Shown one piece after another: positions 42,027 through 52,046 of a stretch of DNA of 64,000 nt (within the stretch, counting starts at the first letter, position 1; each line of letters starts with the position of its first letter). The position numbers and the translations under genes were made by a program. The stretch spans positions 1 through 64,000 of the forward strand of contig NZ_RJUB01000125.1 in the NCBI RefSeq assembly GCF_024343615.1. The letters are read 5' to 3'. The notes under the pieces were generated by a model. That model did not search any database and was not told the DNA's origin. It worked only from the letters and a program-made list of their open reading frames with translations. The DNA is from Ferruginibacter sp. HRS2-29. GTDB taxonomy: Bacteria; Bacteroidota; Bacteroidia; Chitinophagales; Chitinophagaceae.

Positions 42027-45000
42027 CTATTTCACCAAAATCTCCTGGCTCATCAATTCCCCCCTGGTATTTAAGATCAGCACACTGTAACTACCGGCCA
42101 CTATATTTCCTAATTCAATCTTTTTCAAAAAGTTACCTCCACTCACCTTCACTTGTTGATCAAATACAACCTGCCCGATCTTGTTGAAGATCTTCACCTG
42201 GTAATTACCGGCCGGCTGGTTTACAAACCGCAACTGTGCCGTCTTGTTTTCCACCGGGTTGGGCGCTATCGTGATCGAAGATGGCAGATTGATGGCTGCT
42301 ACTTTCACGATGTTGCTGTAAGTGATCGCGCCACCCGGGCCTGTAGCTTTGATGCGGTAATAATTGTCTGCCGCCAATGGGCCTAAGTCATCTTTCTGAT
42401 AGGTTGAAATGCCTGAAGCATCCGCTGTCAATATGCCCGTAAAGTGTTGCCCGTCGGCGCTGCGTTCTACCGTATAGCCGGTAATATTGAGCTCGTTTTC
42501 CACTTTCCATTGAACGCGTATGCTCCTTTCGGCATTGCGGGTAGCCGTTACCGAAACAAATGTCACCGGTGTTGGCCCCGCTATCTGGCGGTTGAATACG
42601 ATCTTGAAGCGATCGCGTGCAGAAGACAACGGATCAGCTGTTACCACAAAATCTACCAGCGTTTGTCCATTCAGGTCGATGGGTGTTTTTAATTGCAGGA
42701 AACGGTCGTAAACCCAGGCGGTACGTCCCGGCAGCAACATATTCCTCGTATCCAGCTGCCATTGGTAGGCTACCTGGCGGGTGCCGGTCAGTTCAAGGTG
42801 CAGCGTATCGTTGTTTTCCGGCGAAGGGCGCCTTTCTACCGCCGCCAGCGAATTGCCGGCCCGGAAGCTGGTATTCTCGTTGGTGCCCGGTATTTTCTGC
42901 CCGTCGTTGTTGTCGTAATTCCTGGAGTAATTACCAAAAATGGCCATGGCCCCATCGAGTAAAGTATTTTCACCACCCGGAATCTTTTCCAGCAGGTTTA
43001 TTTTCAGGAGTTCCACCTCTTCCCCGCTTCCGCCACGGTTCACCAGCCTGCTGCTATCTGTTTTGGCTGCTTCGCTGAAAGCGATCTTTCCGACCAATCC
43101 GGTTTGTGCCTTGATAAAAAATGCCTGTCCGGATTGCAACCTGTTCACAATATCTACAGGATAAACCCCACCCGTTGGAGTGATCTCGTAGTTGGAGCCC
43201 ACCACGGTAAGGGTACGGTATTTTCCAAAGCCAAAGCTTCCGCCCAGTGTTGGATCCCAGATGTATATTTCATCGGTCAGGTTTGTTTTCAGCAATGCCC
43301 TGATGTCGATAGAAGATGCATAAGGATTACCTACTGACTGGTATTTACCTGGTTCAGTCACTACTTCACCCGGTAGGTTGCCCGGGGCATATATCTGTCC
43401 GCGGGTGCGGAGTACCGTTGCGGAGGATGGATTGTTGTGCGTTTGAGTGCTGGTGCGGTCCCCACGTACAAACAGCATGTAACCTTTCGGATCGTTGACA
43501 GGTTCGCTGGTGCTGGCCGGGCCGTTGTCCCATTGGTCAACCAGGGGCAGGTAACGCTTGAGATTGGCGCTGGCCCCGGTATTGTCAAATCCGCCGGCGG
43601 TACCATAAGGGCTATAAATAAGTGTTCCAAAACCTGCTTTCGCATTCGCCATCGGCGCATTGTTTTCCTGCCATGCTTCGCGGATGGTTTGTGAACCGGT
43701 GGTTGGTGTGCTCAGGAACTGCCAGGCACGGCCATGGGTATTGGTAGGGATATAACGCTCTACGATGAACCTTCCGGTTCCGCTGTAATCCAGTGTGGCA
43801 GTGCCTATCGGCGCAATACTGGCTGTGTTGGCAGCCGTGGACCTGATCACTATGTCGCCGGTACCAAAACGCAGGCCGGAGTTATTTTCGAAGAACATCC
43901 TTCCAAGAACGTTCACATTCCTGTCAGGGATCACCACCCTTCCGGGGTTTGCCAGGCGGAGTTCCCAGATATTCATATTTTCTGCCCCGGTCCCGTTGAT
44001 GGCCTGGTCGGCTGCACCGGATAATTTCAATACGCCTTTACTGCCGCTGTTTACGGTAAACGTACCATCCACAGTAATATCACCCTTCACTTCAAACCCT
44101 GTTCCTGCGGTACTTGCAAAGCTGGACAATGTATTTCCGGTACGGACGATGATGCCGCCCAGCACCTGCATAGGCAGGGCGTTGGTATTTTCGTTGTATA
44201 CAGCCATGGTGCCTGTACCGGTTCCACCGATGTCCAGCGTACCTTTCACCGTGGTATAACCGCTTGCCCCTGTAAATTTCTCTGCAAGCGCATTGGCATT
44301 ATGTGCCCCATTGGTGCTTTCAAATACCAGGTTAGGGTAAAACATATCGATCGCTATCACAGGCACGGTAGTACCATCTGTAGTAAATCGGTAGATCCAG
44401 GTGGCGGTAGCCGGAATGCTGCTGATGCCGGCCTGGTAAGCGGCGCGGTAATGCGCCACTGCCCCGTTGTTGGTTTTAATGAATGTTCCCGCGGTACCCA
44501 TTTGCCAGGTAGCAGATGTGGCAAACGTTACCCCATTTCCGCTACCCGAATTGCTGCGGTCGATGAAAGTACCTTCCACCACCAGGTCGGCGCCCCCGGT
44601 ATTCCCGTTGCGGATATTCAATCCATCCACCGTTCCAAGTTCGAGCGTACCGCCATTGACGATGGTCACTTTATCGATGTCTACGGTTATATCTCCCGAA
44701 ATATTAATTTTAGAACCGTTCTTGATGATCACTTCCTGGCTGTTGGCTTCTGTAGGGTATACACAGGCATTCACCCATGTATTGCCGTCGTTGCTCATTT
44801 CCCAGCTGGCGGCGCTTGTCCAGTTGCCATTGGCAACCCTGCTGCGGTAGATGATCCTTGTTTCCGCCACCACTTTGATGTTCACCGCTGTTGAAGCGAT
44901 GAAACAGGTAGCATCATCTTCCCTTACCTGCACATAATATTGGTAACCGTCTTTGGCGGCTGGTGTAATGGTGATGGTTGAACTGGTAGCATTCGATACA

Positions 45001-48000
45001 ACTCCCGTGCTGATGGTTACCCAGTTTGCCGCACCCGGTGCCAGCTCATACCATTGAAACACCAATGATCTGCCGCCCGATACCCCTTGTGTGGCATTGA
45101 CGGTATAACTGGCCGTTGTTGAATTACAGGTCAAGGCCTGGTTGGCAGGCTGTACACTGATAGCCGGGGAATTGCCGAGTGACTGAGGGGTGATACCTAC
45201 CACGCTGCAATCGAACCCGTCGCCGATATCGGTGATAATCCAATCGGAAGCGGTGAAAGTGGCGCGGGGATAATATTGTCCTAACGCACGTTTGAGGTAA
45301 TACCCTGCGGAGCCGATGGTAACATCCACATCATCCACTACTACTGCCCCGCTGCTTTTCCTCAGCTGGATACCGTCATTACCATTGTAGCCACTGCCCA
45401 TGGTGCCGTTGGTGGCCGGCAACGCACAATCGCTTCCTGTAACACCGGCCACACCGATGCTTCCGGCGGCAATGCTTCCTGTGAGGTTCAGGTAATTGGT
45501 ATAAGTGCCGCCGTAATTATCAGCCCTGTAAATGGAATATCCTGAAAGGTTGATGGTGGAAGATGTTCCGTTGAATAAAACGATCTTACCGCCACTACCC
45601 GTCTGCTCGTCGAGTATCTCGTAAATGATCAGGTCTGTTGCGGCGCCGCCCCCTGCGGTCAGTTCACAACCGTTGTCGGCTGATGTGATGACCGTAAAAG
45701 GCGCTTCCGAATCGCAGGCGAGTGAGGTATTCACCGTAACCGTACCGCTCGTAGCCCCGGCAGGCACTACCACACTGAGTTCGGTAGCGCTTACAAATGT
45801 AGTGGTAGCGGCTGTTCCGTTGAAATCAACCGTGGTTCCGGCGGTGAAATTGCTGCCGGTTATTTTCACGATCGTTCCAACAGGACCGGTTGCTGGCTGC
45901 AAAGTGATGGCAGCCGGGATACAATTGGGCAGACAGAAAACTTTTACGTTTTCGATATAAACCCTTTCGTCTGTATTGGCCGAAAATTTCAGGACCGAGC
46001 CTGCCGGCACGCCGGTAAAATTCATTACTTTTTCCTGGTAAGCAGTGTTGAACATATTGATCGTTTGCGAAGCGGCACCAAAAGAAACGGTAACAGTTCC
46101 TTCCGAAGCCGACCAGCCCTTGCCCTGAAATTTCACACTAACATTTCCTGAAACACCCGTCAATGCTGCTGTTGCGATACTGCCTGCGGAACTTCCCGAT
46201 GCAAGCCGCATTGCTGTGCCCGATATTTCGGTGTAACCTGTTCGTGCTGGAAAATCAGCGCCGTTCATTTCAAAACATGGGCCGTCTGCCACCGTAAGTA
46301 TCGCGGTGCCGGATGTTTTGCTGCCGCAAAAATTGCTTACCAGTACACGGTAGCGGTAACCGTTTTTACTCAATGGTACCGATGTAAGGTTAAGTGTTGC
46401 AGAGTTGGTACCGATGTTTGTCCAGTTAACCCCGTCCGGGCTTTCCTGCCATTGATAGGCAAGCGCTGCGGTACCGGTAGCAGCCACGGTAAATGTGGCA
46501 TTACCGCCGGTGGTGATGCTCAGGTTGGCTGGCGATGTACCGATCGTCACGGCTGTATTGATGGTGATGGTCCCGCTGGCTATCGCCGGGCCCCAGCAGC
46601 CTGTGGCGTTCCTTCCCCTCACATAAATATTGGCGGTAGTGGTTGTTACGGTATAGCTGGTGGTACCTGCGTTGATGGCGGTAGATACACCTGTTGAAGT
46701 GGTCTGCCAGTAATAGGTCACGCCTGCTTCCGGGGTGCTGTTGTTGTAAGTGAGTATGGCCGATCCGCACGCCGGGTTATCGCTCGGTGTGATGGTGCCC
46801 GCCGGGGCCTGCGGCAATGCCACCACATTCATGGTGATATTGGCGGATTGTGCAGTATTTGTTGTGATACAACCTCCCGTAACGGTGATGGCGCAGGATA
46901 CCAGGTCGCCATTCACCAACGTGGTAGTGGTGAATGTAGCGGCAGTCTGCCCCGCAACATTTCCCCCGTTAATTTTCCATTGATAAGCATTGGATGCTAC
47001 CGTACCTCCGCCCAAAGTGGCCGGCGTAGCGGTAAATGTTGCGGAGGCTCCTGTACATATCGGGTTGGTGCCGCTTGTTTGAGCGATGGTAACTGTGGGG
47101 GTTACAGGCGTCGTGATAGTTGCGTTGATGGTATTGGAAGTGGCTGTTGAAGAAAGCACACAACCACCGGTGATGCTGATGGCACAGGAAACCTGGTCGC
47201 CATTAACGAGTGTATTGGTGGTAAATGCAGCGGCTGTTTGCCCCGCAACATCCACCCCACCTATTTTCCATTGATAACCGGTAGTAGCATTTACGCTTCC
47301 GCCACCAAGGTTGGCAGGTGTAGCGGTAAAAGTGATGTTATTCCCTGAACAAACAGCGCCCGTTAGACTTGCGGCAATCGTTACAGTTGGTGTAACTGCA
47401 GCCGTAATGATGATGTTGCTGTTGTTGTTGGTGCTGATCACAGGCGTACTGTTGGTACTTTTTATCCGCACGCGGTACGCCGTGCCTGCGGCAGTTCCGG
47501 AAGGCAGGGTTGCTGTGATGGTAAATGTACCGCTGCCCGAAACAGTACCGCCGAGGTTGGTGGTAACGCCGGCAAAACTTCCGAGGTTACTGCTCAGTTC
47601 GATAAACGGGGCGGTGATCGTTCCGGTAGTAGTATACGTAAGTGATATCGTATTATCAGCAGCATTACAATAGGAACCTAATGCCTGCGTGGCGGGAGAT
47701 AATGTAATTGTTCCCGCGGGGATGGCGGGCACCAGTTCGCCATCGGCCCTGAGCATGGCGCCTGCGGTAAATCCGTTGAAAGTGATCTTCGCCAGCTGAT
47801 CGTCTGTAAGGCCGGTGGCATCTGTTCCAACATAAATTCGTCCGGCAGTACCACTTCCGCCTGCCACGCCGGCCCAACCGGTGATGGACAGCGTTGTACC
47901 GGCCCAGGTGAGTGCACTGCTGTTATTGAAACGTAAAGTATGCACACCTGTGCCCAATGCCAGGGTCGAGTTAGCTGAAAGATCAAGTGTGCCGACAACA

Positions 48001-49364
48001 TCTGAAAAACCTGTACTGGCACCGGTCCTGAATGTTCCGCCGGCTAATACCATGTTACTTGCATCGGCGATAGCGTTGTTGACTCCGGACTGTAAGGTGC
48101 CCGCGTTCACGATCGTGTTACCGGTATAGGTATGAGCGGTGGCCAGCAAGACTGTTCCCGCCGTAGCGGTGAGGCTGCCCGAACCTGTAACAATATTTGT
48201 CAGGGTGATCGTTCCGCCGGTAGCATCGAATAAGCCACCGCTGGCCCCGAGTGTGATACCGCGGTTACTCGAAAAATTGATCGCCCCGCCGGAAGCCAGG
48301 ATCCCCCCTCCGTTGAGGGTGATCTGGTTGGCGGTGAATGAAGCCGGGTTGGCCCCAAACCTGCTTTCACCGCTGGCGCCGATATATCCCTGGTTGATGA
48401 CCACTTTACCGGTGAAGGTGTTGGCCGCACCCGGAAACAGGAGGTTGCCCGCGCCATTTTTGGTTAACGCCACATTCGCCGCCGCAGTGGTGCCGCTGAC
48501 TACATCGTTGACTGTAAGCGTAGAACCAGCCATGGGGGAGAAAGTGATGTTATTGGTAGAGAGGATGATATCGCCGTTCAATACTTTTGCGCCTGCAGAC
48601 ACCGTAGAGATAGCATAGCTGCCTACATTGAAGGTCAGCGAGGCCACTTCAGTGGTAGCGGCGGTAAGGCCAACCGTTCCGGCAGTACCCTGGAAAACTG
48701 CCTGGGCAGTGATAGGCGCCGTTACAAGTGCCGTATTGCCAGCTACTGCGGTTGTGAAAGTGGTACCCCAGGTAGCAGAGCCCCCAAGTCCGGCAGCAGT
48801 GGATACATCCCAGTAATAAGTGGAAGGCATTTTATAGAACGTAAGATCGGCCTGGCTGCCTGTGTAGCAGGCAAAACGCGGGGCGCTGGTATTGTACTGC
48901 AGTTCCCGTGTGCCGACTGCCACATTTGTGATGGTTGCCATCCCGCCTGAAGTATACGCAAGTGTCCAGCGTTGGTTATTGGCTGTTACCGCATCTACCA
49001 CCTGCACATTGTTGGAGCTTCCTGTATAAGATATATATTTAGCGGTGGCTTCGTTGTAAATGCTTTTGCCGCTTCCGTTGGTTTCCACTTTCCATACAAT
49101 GGATGTTGCAGGATTGGTAATAGTAGTACCAGACGTGGGGGAAATGGCAGTCCTGTCCAGGTAAGTAGTGCTTACATAGCTGTTGTTCATTGCATAGGTA
49201 GTACCGTAAGCAATTACATAATACCCATCGGTAAGGTCTGCCGCTGCGGTTATTTTGGTAAACACACCGGTACCGGAGTATTGCGCCTGTGCATTTCCCA
49301 TAGCAAGGAAAAACAGTAGAAACAAGGCCGTAATGTTTCGGATGGAAGTGTAAATTTTACTCAT
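42027..49364 (-). CDS. Giant T9SS-secreted multidomain surface protein (2445 aa)
   Basis: A signal peptide (residues 1-27, NAQAQ) is followed by a ~150-aa domain ending in RFACYTGSQ that is shared with the protein at 54464-62497. Next come autotransporter-associated beta-strand repeats (about 185-555), several Ig-like domains (about 555-1030), a jelly-roll-like region, an IPT/TIG domain (about 1145-1225) and a lamin-tail-like domain (about 1235-1385). A long beta-rich module with SRAWQFLSTPTTGSQ (around 1880) follows. The C-terminus is a type A T9SS sorting domain (IAPNPVENKTAQL ... MSQEILVK). It would be exported by the Por system and attached to the surface or released. An adhesin or matrix role is inferred; no catalytic domain was recognised. 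Confidence 0.88.
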   Translation of the reverse strand: MSKIYTSIRNITALFLLFFLAMGNAQAQYSGTGVFTKITAAADLTDGYYVIAYGTTYAMNNSYVSTTYLDRTAISPTSGTTITNPATSIVWKVETNGSGKSIYNEATAKYISYTGSSNNVQVVDAVTANNQRWTLAYTSGGMATITNVAVGTRELQYNTSAPRFACYTGSQADLTFYKMPSTYYWDVSTAAGLGGSATWGTTFTTAVAGNTALVTAPITAQAVFQGTAGTVGLTAATTEVASLTFNVGSYAISTVSAGAKVLNGDIILSTNNITFSPMAGSTLTVNDVVSGTTAAANVALTKNGAGNLLFPGAANTFTGKVVINQGYIGASGESRFGANPASFTANQITLNGGGILASGGAINFSSNRGITLGASGGLFDATGGTITLTNIVTGSGSLTATAGTVLLATAHTYTGNTIVNAGTLQSGVNNAIADASNMVLAGGTFRTGASTGFSDVVGTLDLSANSTLALGTGVHTLRFNNSSALTWAGTTLSITGWAGVAGGSGTAGRIYVGTDATGLTDDQLAKITFNGFTAGAMLRADGELVPAIPAGTITLSPATQALGSYCNAADNTISLTYTTTGTITAPFIELSSNLGSFAGVTTNLGGTVSGSGTFTITATLPSGTAAGTAYRVRIKSTNSTPVISTNNNSNIIITAAVTPTVTIAASLTGAVCSGNNITFTATPANLGGGSVNATTGYQWKIGGVDVAGQTAAAFTTNTLVNGDQVSCAISITGGCVLSSTATSNTINATITTPVTPTVTIAQTSGTNPICTGASATFTATPATLGGGTVASNAYQWKINGGNVAGQTAATFTTTTLVNGDLVSCAITVTGGCITTNTAQSANITMNVVALPQAPAGTITPSDNPACGSAILTYNNSTPEAGVTYYWQTTSTGVSTAINAGTTSYTVTTTTANIYVRGRNATGCWGPAIASGTITINTAVTIGTSPANLSITTGGNATFTVAATGTAALAYQWQESPDGVNWTNIGTNSATLNLTSVPLSKNGYRYRVLVSNFCGSKTSGTAILTVADGPCFEMNGADFPARTGYTEISGTAMRLASGSSAGSIATAALTGVSGNVSVKFQGKGWSASEGTVTVSFGAASQTINMFNTAYQEKVMNFTGVPAGSVLKFSANTDERVYIENVKVFCLPNCIPAAITLQPATGPVGTIVKITGSNFTAGTTVDFNGTAATTTFVSATELSVVVPAGATSGTVTVNTSLACDSEAPFTVITSADNGCELTAGGGAATDLIIYEILDEQTGSGGKIVLFNGTSSTINLSGYSIYRADNYGGTYTNYLNLTGSIAAGSIGVAGVTGSDCALPATNGTMGSGYNGNDGIQLRKSSGAVVVDDVDVTIGSAGYYLKRALGQYYPRATFTASDWIITDIGDGFDCSVVGITPQSLGNSPAISVQPANQALTCNSTTASYTVNATQGVSGGRSLVFQWYELAPGAANWVTISTGVVSNATSSTITITPAAKDGYQYYVQVREDDATCFIASTAVNIKVVAETRIIYRSRVANGNWTSAASWEMSNDGNTWVNACVYPTEANSQEVIIKNGSKINISGDITVDIDKVTIVNGGTLELGTVDGLNIRNGNTGGADLVVEGTFIDRSNSGSGNGVTFATSATWQMGTAGTFIKTNNGAVAHYRAAYQAGISSIPATATWIYRFTTDGTTVPVIAIDMFYPNLVFESTNGAHNANALAEKFTGASGYTTVKGTLDIGGTGTGTMAVYNENTNALPMQVLGGIIVRTGNTLSSFASTAGTGFEVKGDITVDGTFTVNSGSKGVLKLSGAADQAINGTGAENMNIWELRLANPGRVVIPDRNVNVLGRMFFENNSGLRFGTGDIVIRSTAANTASIAPIGTATLDYSGTGRFIVERYIPTNTHGRAWQFLSTPTTGSQTIREAWQENNAPMANAKAGFGTLIYSPYGTAGGFDNTGASANLKRYLPLVDQWDNGPASTSEPVNDPKGYMLFVRGDRTSTQTHNNPSSATVLRTRGQIYAPGNLPGEVVTEPGKYQSVGNPYASSIDIRALLKTNLTDEIYIWDPTLGGSFGFGKYRTLTVVGSNYEITPTGGVYPVDIVNRLQSGQAFFIKAQTGLVGKIAFSEAAKTDSSRLVNRGGSGEEVELLKINLLEKIPGGENTLLDGAMAIFGNYSRNYDNNDGQKIPGTNENTSFRAGNSLAAVERRPSPENNDTLHLELTGTRQVAYQWQLDTRNMLLPGRTAWVYDRFLQLKTPIDLNGQTLVDFVVTADPLSSARDRFKIVFNRQIAGPTPVTFVSVTATRNAERSIRVQWKVENELNITGYTVERSADGQHFTGILTADASGISTYQKDDLGPLAADNYYRIKATGPGGAITYSNIVKVAAINLPSSITIAPNPVENKTAQLRFVNQPAGNYQVKIFNKIGQVVFDQQVKVSGGNFLKKIELGNIVAGSYSVLILNTRGELMSQEILVK

Positions 49365-49694
49365 GACATTGTTGATATAGTGAATGATGTTTTATTAGTT
49401 TTTTTCTGTTCCCAACCGGGCAAAGCAGTAGCTAAGGCAAGGCCGTTGGCGGGTTGCTGCAATGTTGAGAACAGGTTAAAAAATGTGAATCAGACCGGAG
49501 ATCTTTCGGAGGGATATTGCTAAGGAAGCGCTAAAGTAAACCCTTGATTTTTTTTGGAGGCTGTTTCTGTGTTAAGTATTTATGACTGGAGAAATGATAA
49601 TATTAATGTAACGGAAATTTAATATAAACGATCCTGGAATGGTATGGTGGAAGGAGTGGTATGGGTGATATGAGTGGTATCGTTGGCATGGGTC
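49365..49694. other. Intergenic region, no gene seen
   Basis: The AT-rich upstream region of the giant T9SS gene was read on both strands. No ORF, tRNA-like fold or exact TAnnTTTG box with a matching -33 element was found. Its distal end runs into the REP-like element at 49695. Confidence 0.5.
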
Positions 49695-49745
49695 GGCATG
49701 GGTCGCGACCCATGCCGAAGATAGATTCAACCCCTTCGGGGTTGG
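49695..49745 (+). repeat. REP-like two-hairpin element, copy 1
   Basis: A perfect 22-bp palindrome (49695-49716; core GGGTCGCGACCC flanked by GGCAT/ATGCC) is followed after 12 bp by the hairpin AACCCCTTCGGGGTT (49729-49743). It has the same layout and orientation as the copies around the RAYT gene. Confidence 0.85.
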
Positions 49746-49970
49746 TACGAAGACCCCGGAGGTTTTCTTTTCAACCTCCGTGCGTCTTGCTCCGACCCCG
49801 GAGGTTTTTCTTCAACCTCCGGGCGTCTCCCTCCGGCCCCGGAGGTTTTCTTTCAACCTCCGGGCGTCTGCCTCCGACCCCGGAGGTTTTCTTTCAACCT
49901 CCGGGCGTCTGGCTCCGGAAGAGCAACAAACGCTCCGGCGTTGGGGCAAAACGCCGGAGGTTTGATCCCT
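49746..49970. repeat. CCTCCGGGG palindromic repeat cluster
   Basis: Four to five units, each CCCCGGAGGTTTTCTTT-AACCTCCGGGCG plus a short spacer, spaced about 37-39 bp apart and ending in a diverged GCCGGAGGTTTG unit. It runs directly on from the REP-like element. ORFs here are translations of the repeat. Confidence 0.9.
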
Positions 49971-49985
49971 TCTCAAAACTTAACA

Positions 49986-50014
49986 TTGGCAACATTATCT
50001 TATCGTTAATTTTG
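49986..50014 (+). promoter_or_regulatory. Bacteroidota-type promoter of the lysine-rich gene
   Basis: An exact -7 box TAATTTTG (50007-50014) is preceded by TTG (49986-49988) with an 18-bp spacer. The ATG at 50030 lies 16 bp downstream, giving a very short leader. Confidence 0.65.
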
Positions 50015-50029
50015 CCTAAAATATATAAC

Positions 50030-50296
50030 ATGTCAGGTAAGAAAGAAAAAAACGAAAAGAAGGTAAAAAAAGAGAAACCTTCCAAAAAAGTATCTGCGGC
50101 CAAAGCGTCTAAGAATGTGATCAAGAATAAGATGATCGAAGTATTGTTAACGATTGACCCGGCAATGAAAGAAAAAAAAGTGCTGAAGAAAGCAGAAAAA
50201 GCCACTAAGATACTCAGCAAAGGGGTGAAGAAACAAAAATCCAAAGGGGCCGTTTTGGTAGCAGAAGTATTTGAAGTAAAAACGGAAGTAAAATAG
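50030..50296 (+). CDS. Small lysine-rich basic protein of unknown function
   Basis: The 88-aa product starts MSGKKEKNEKKVKKEK; about a third of its residues are Lys. A central segment NVIKNKMIEVLLTIDPAMKEK looks helical and is followed by Lys/Ala-rich repeats and the acidic-hydrophobic end VAEVFEVKTEVK. A longer frame opens upstream to 49661, but that part is repeat DNA, and the promoter box at 50007-50014 lies inside it, so the ATG at 50030 is the start. Lys/Ala-rich composition recalls histone H1-like or nucleoid proteins; this is a compositional resemblance only. Confidence 0.7.
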   Translation: MSGKKEKNEKKVKKEKPSKKVSAAKASKNVIKNKMIEVLLTIDPAMKEKKVLKKAEKATKILSKGVKKQKSKGAVLVAEVFEVKTEVK

Positions 50297-50344
50297 GCAA
50301 AGGATATTTGCAATTTATTTGCAGGAACGTCATTCCTTATCAGT

Positions 50345-50390
50345 ACTGTCATTGCAGGTATCCCGCACTCTCAATGACAGTGCTATTTTA
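50345..50390 (+). terminator. Hairpin between convergent genes
   Basis: ACTGTCATTG (50345-50354) pairs perfectly with CAATGACAGT (50372-50381), followed by GCTATTTTA. It lies 49 bp after the lysine-rich gene and 20 bp beyond the end of the convergent beta-glucosidase gene. Confidence 0.5.
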
Positions 50391-50400
50391 GTAACTGGCT

Positions 50401-51741
50401 TTATTTCAAAAAATCCGCATACCATTTCCCTGAACTTTTCACAATGCGCTCCTGCGTGGCGTGATCTACATGTACGATTCCGAATTTAGGGTAATACCCT
50501 TCGGCCCATTCAAAATTATCGAGCAGCGTCCACACAAAATACCCCCGCACATCCACACCTTCCTTTTTCGCTCTCAACACTTCAGCCATGTGCGCCTGCA
50601 GGAAAGCGAGGCGTTTCGGATCATCTACCTGCTTATCCGAAACAGTATCCGCGAATGCGGCACCACTTTCTGTTACGATGATGGGTGGCACATTCGGGTA
50701 AGCCGCAAATTTTTTCAGCAGGTGATATACCGATGCCGGGTATACCTCCCAATCCATCTGGGTGGTTTCCACCTTACGCTGGCTCGCTTTGATGATCTTC
50801 GCTTTGATGAATGGCATGAATGTGCTGTGCCTTACCAGTTCGCGGGTGTAATTCTGGATACCAATAAAATCCATATCAAATGCCAGCAGCAATTCGTCGC
50901 CGGGTTTCATCACGTGTTCGATACGGCGCAATATTTTCAGTTCGTTTACGGGGTACCCCATTCCCAGCAACGGCTCCAGGAAGAGCCTGTTGAGCAAGAG
51001 GTCAGCCTTTGATGCGGCGACCTGATCTTTTTTTACAGGACGATAAGGTTCGATATGCGAGCACGAAAACGTAGTACCGATATGGGCACCCGCTGCCAGC
51101 TGCCGTATCAATCGTCCGCCGGCCGCCTGGCTTAAAGCCGCATGGTGCACGGCCGCGAGAAAATTTTTCAATCCTTTTTTACCCGGCGCATGCACCCCCA
51201 GGAAATAACCTGCCCCGGTAAACACCATCGGCTCATTGAGCACGATCCAGTTTTTTACCCGATCGCCGAAGTGACGGACACATTGCTCCACGAAATAACA
51301 AAACCATTGCACCACATCGCGGTTTGTCCAGCCGCCCCTGTCCTGCAATGCCTGCGGCAAATCCCAATGATAAAGTGTTACCCAGGGCTCTATGCCGGCT
51401 TCCAGGGAATGATTGATCAGCCGGTTATAAAAATCAATTCCCTTGGTATTCACTTCACCGGTACCGGAAGGCAATATCCTGCTCCAGGAAATCGAAAAGC
51501 GATGGTTCTGAATATTGAGCGTATTGAGCAGATCCGTATCCGGTGCATACAGGTGGTAAAAATCGCAGGCGGTATTGGCATGCTGCCGCTGAAATATCTT
51601 CCGCGGATCTTTTACAAATTCATCCCAGATGGAGGGGCCTTTGCCATCAAGGTTGTGGGCGCCTTCTATCTGGTAAGCGGCAGTGGAAACACCGAAGTGA
51701 AAACCGGGACCGAAATCGGATTTAGTGAGTGAGTGGGTCAA
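50401..51741 (-). CDS. GH1 family beta-glucosidase
   Basis: The 446-aa protein has the GH1 N-terminal signature FHFGVSTAAYQIEGA (residues 15-29), the acid/base Glu in VLNEP (around 168), the nucleophile Glu in IVTESGAAF (around 355) and WTLLDNFEWAEGY near the C-terminus. The length and motif set are those of intracellular (TIM-barrel) beta-glycosidases that hydrolyse cellobiose and related oligosaccharides. No signal peptide is visible. The start is TTG at 51741, inside a short tandem-repeat array, so the first residues (THSLTK) are themselves repeat-coded. A neighbouring GT gene lies upstream; no susC/susD pair is present. Confidence 0.92.
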   Translation of the reverse strand: MTHSLTKSDFGPGFHFGVSTAAYQIEGAHNLDGKGPSIWDEFVKDPRKIFQRQHANTACDFYHLYAPDTDLLNTLNIQNHRFSISWSRILPSGTGEVNTKGIDFYNRLINHSLEAGIEPWVTLYHWDLPQALQDRGGWTNRDVVQWFCYFVEQCVRHFGDRVKNWIVLNEPMVFTGAGYFLGVHAPGKKGLKNFLAAVHHAALSQAAGGRLIRQLAAGAHIGTTFSCSHIEPYRPVKKDQVAASKADLLLNRLFLEPLLGMGYPVNELKILRRIEHVMKPGDELLLAFDMDFIGIQNYTRELVRHSTFMPFIKAKIIKASQRKVETTQMDWEVYPASVYHLLKKFAAYPNVPPIIVTESGAAFADTVSDKQVDDPKRLAFLQAHMAEVLRAKKEGVDVRGYFVWTLLDNFEWAEGYYPKFGIVHVDHATQERIVKSSGKWYADFLK

Positions 51742-51771
51742 TGGGTGAATGGGTGAATGGTGAATGGTGAA
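51724..51771. repeat. 7/8-bp tandem array (GTGAATGg) over the beta-glucosidase start
   Basis: Units of GTGAATGG/GTGAATG and, nearer the gene, GAGT/GGGTCAAT variants span the TTG start codon at 51739-51741. The repeat thus covers both the leader and the first codons. Confidence 0.8.
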
Positions 51772-52046
51772 CCCCGGAGGTTTTCTTTTAACCTCAGGGC
51801 GTTTCGGTGAGCAAACGCTCCGGGGTTGATGAAAAACCCCGGAGGTTTTCTTTTTAACCTCCGGGCATTTCTGTCAGCAAAACCTCCGGGGTTGATGAAA
51901 AACCCCGGAGGTTTTCTTTTTAACCTCCGGGTGTTTCAATCAGCAAAACCCTCCGGGGTTAGAGAAAAACCCCGGAGGTTTTCTTTTAACCTCCGGGGTT
52001 TTCGGTCAGCAAACACTCCGGGGTTGATGAAAAACCCCGGAGGTTT
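51770..52046. repeat. CCTCCGGGG palindromic repeat cluster overlapping a gene end
   Basis: Four to five units of ~63 bp (CCCCGGAGGTTTTCTTTTTAACCTCCGGG plus a spacer containing gtcagcaaa) fill the gap between the GT and beta-glucosidase genes. They run 61 bp into the 3' end of the GT coding frame. Confidence 0.93.

Noticed and set aside
49661-50029. N-terminal extension of the lysine-rich protein
   Set aside because: The extension translates REP and CCTCCGGGG repeats, and the promoter lies inside it; the ATG at 50030 fits better.
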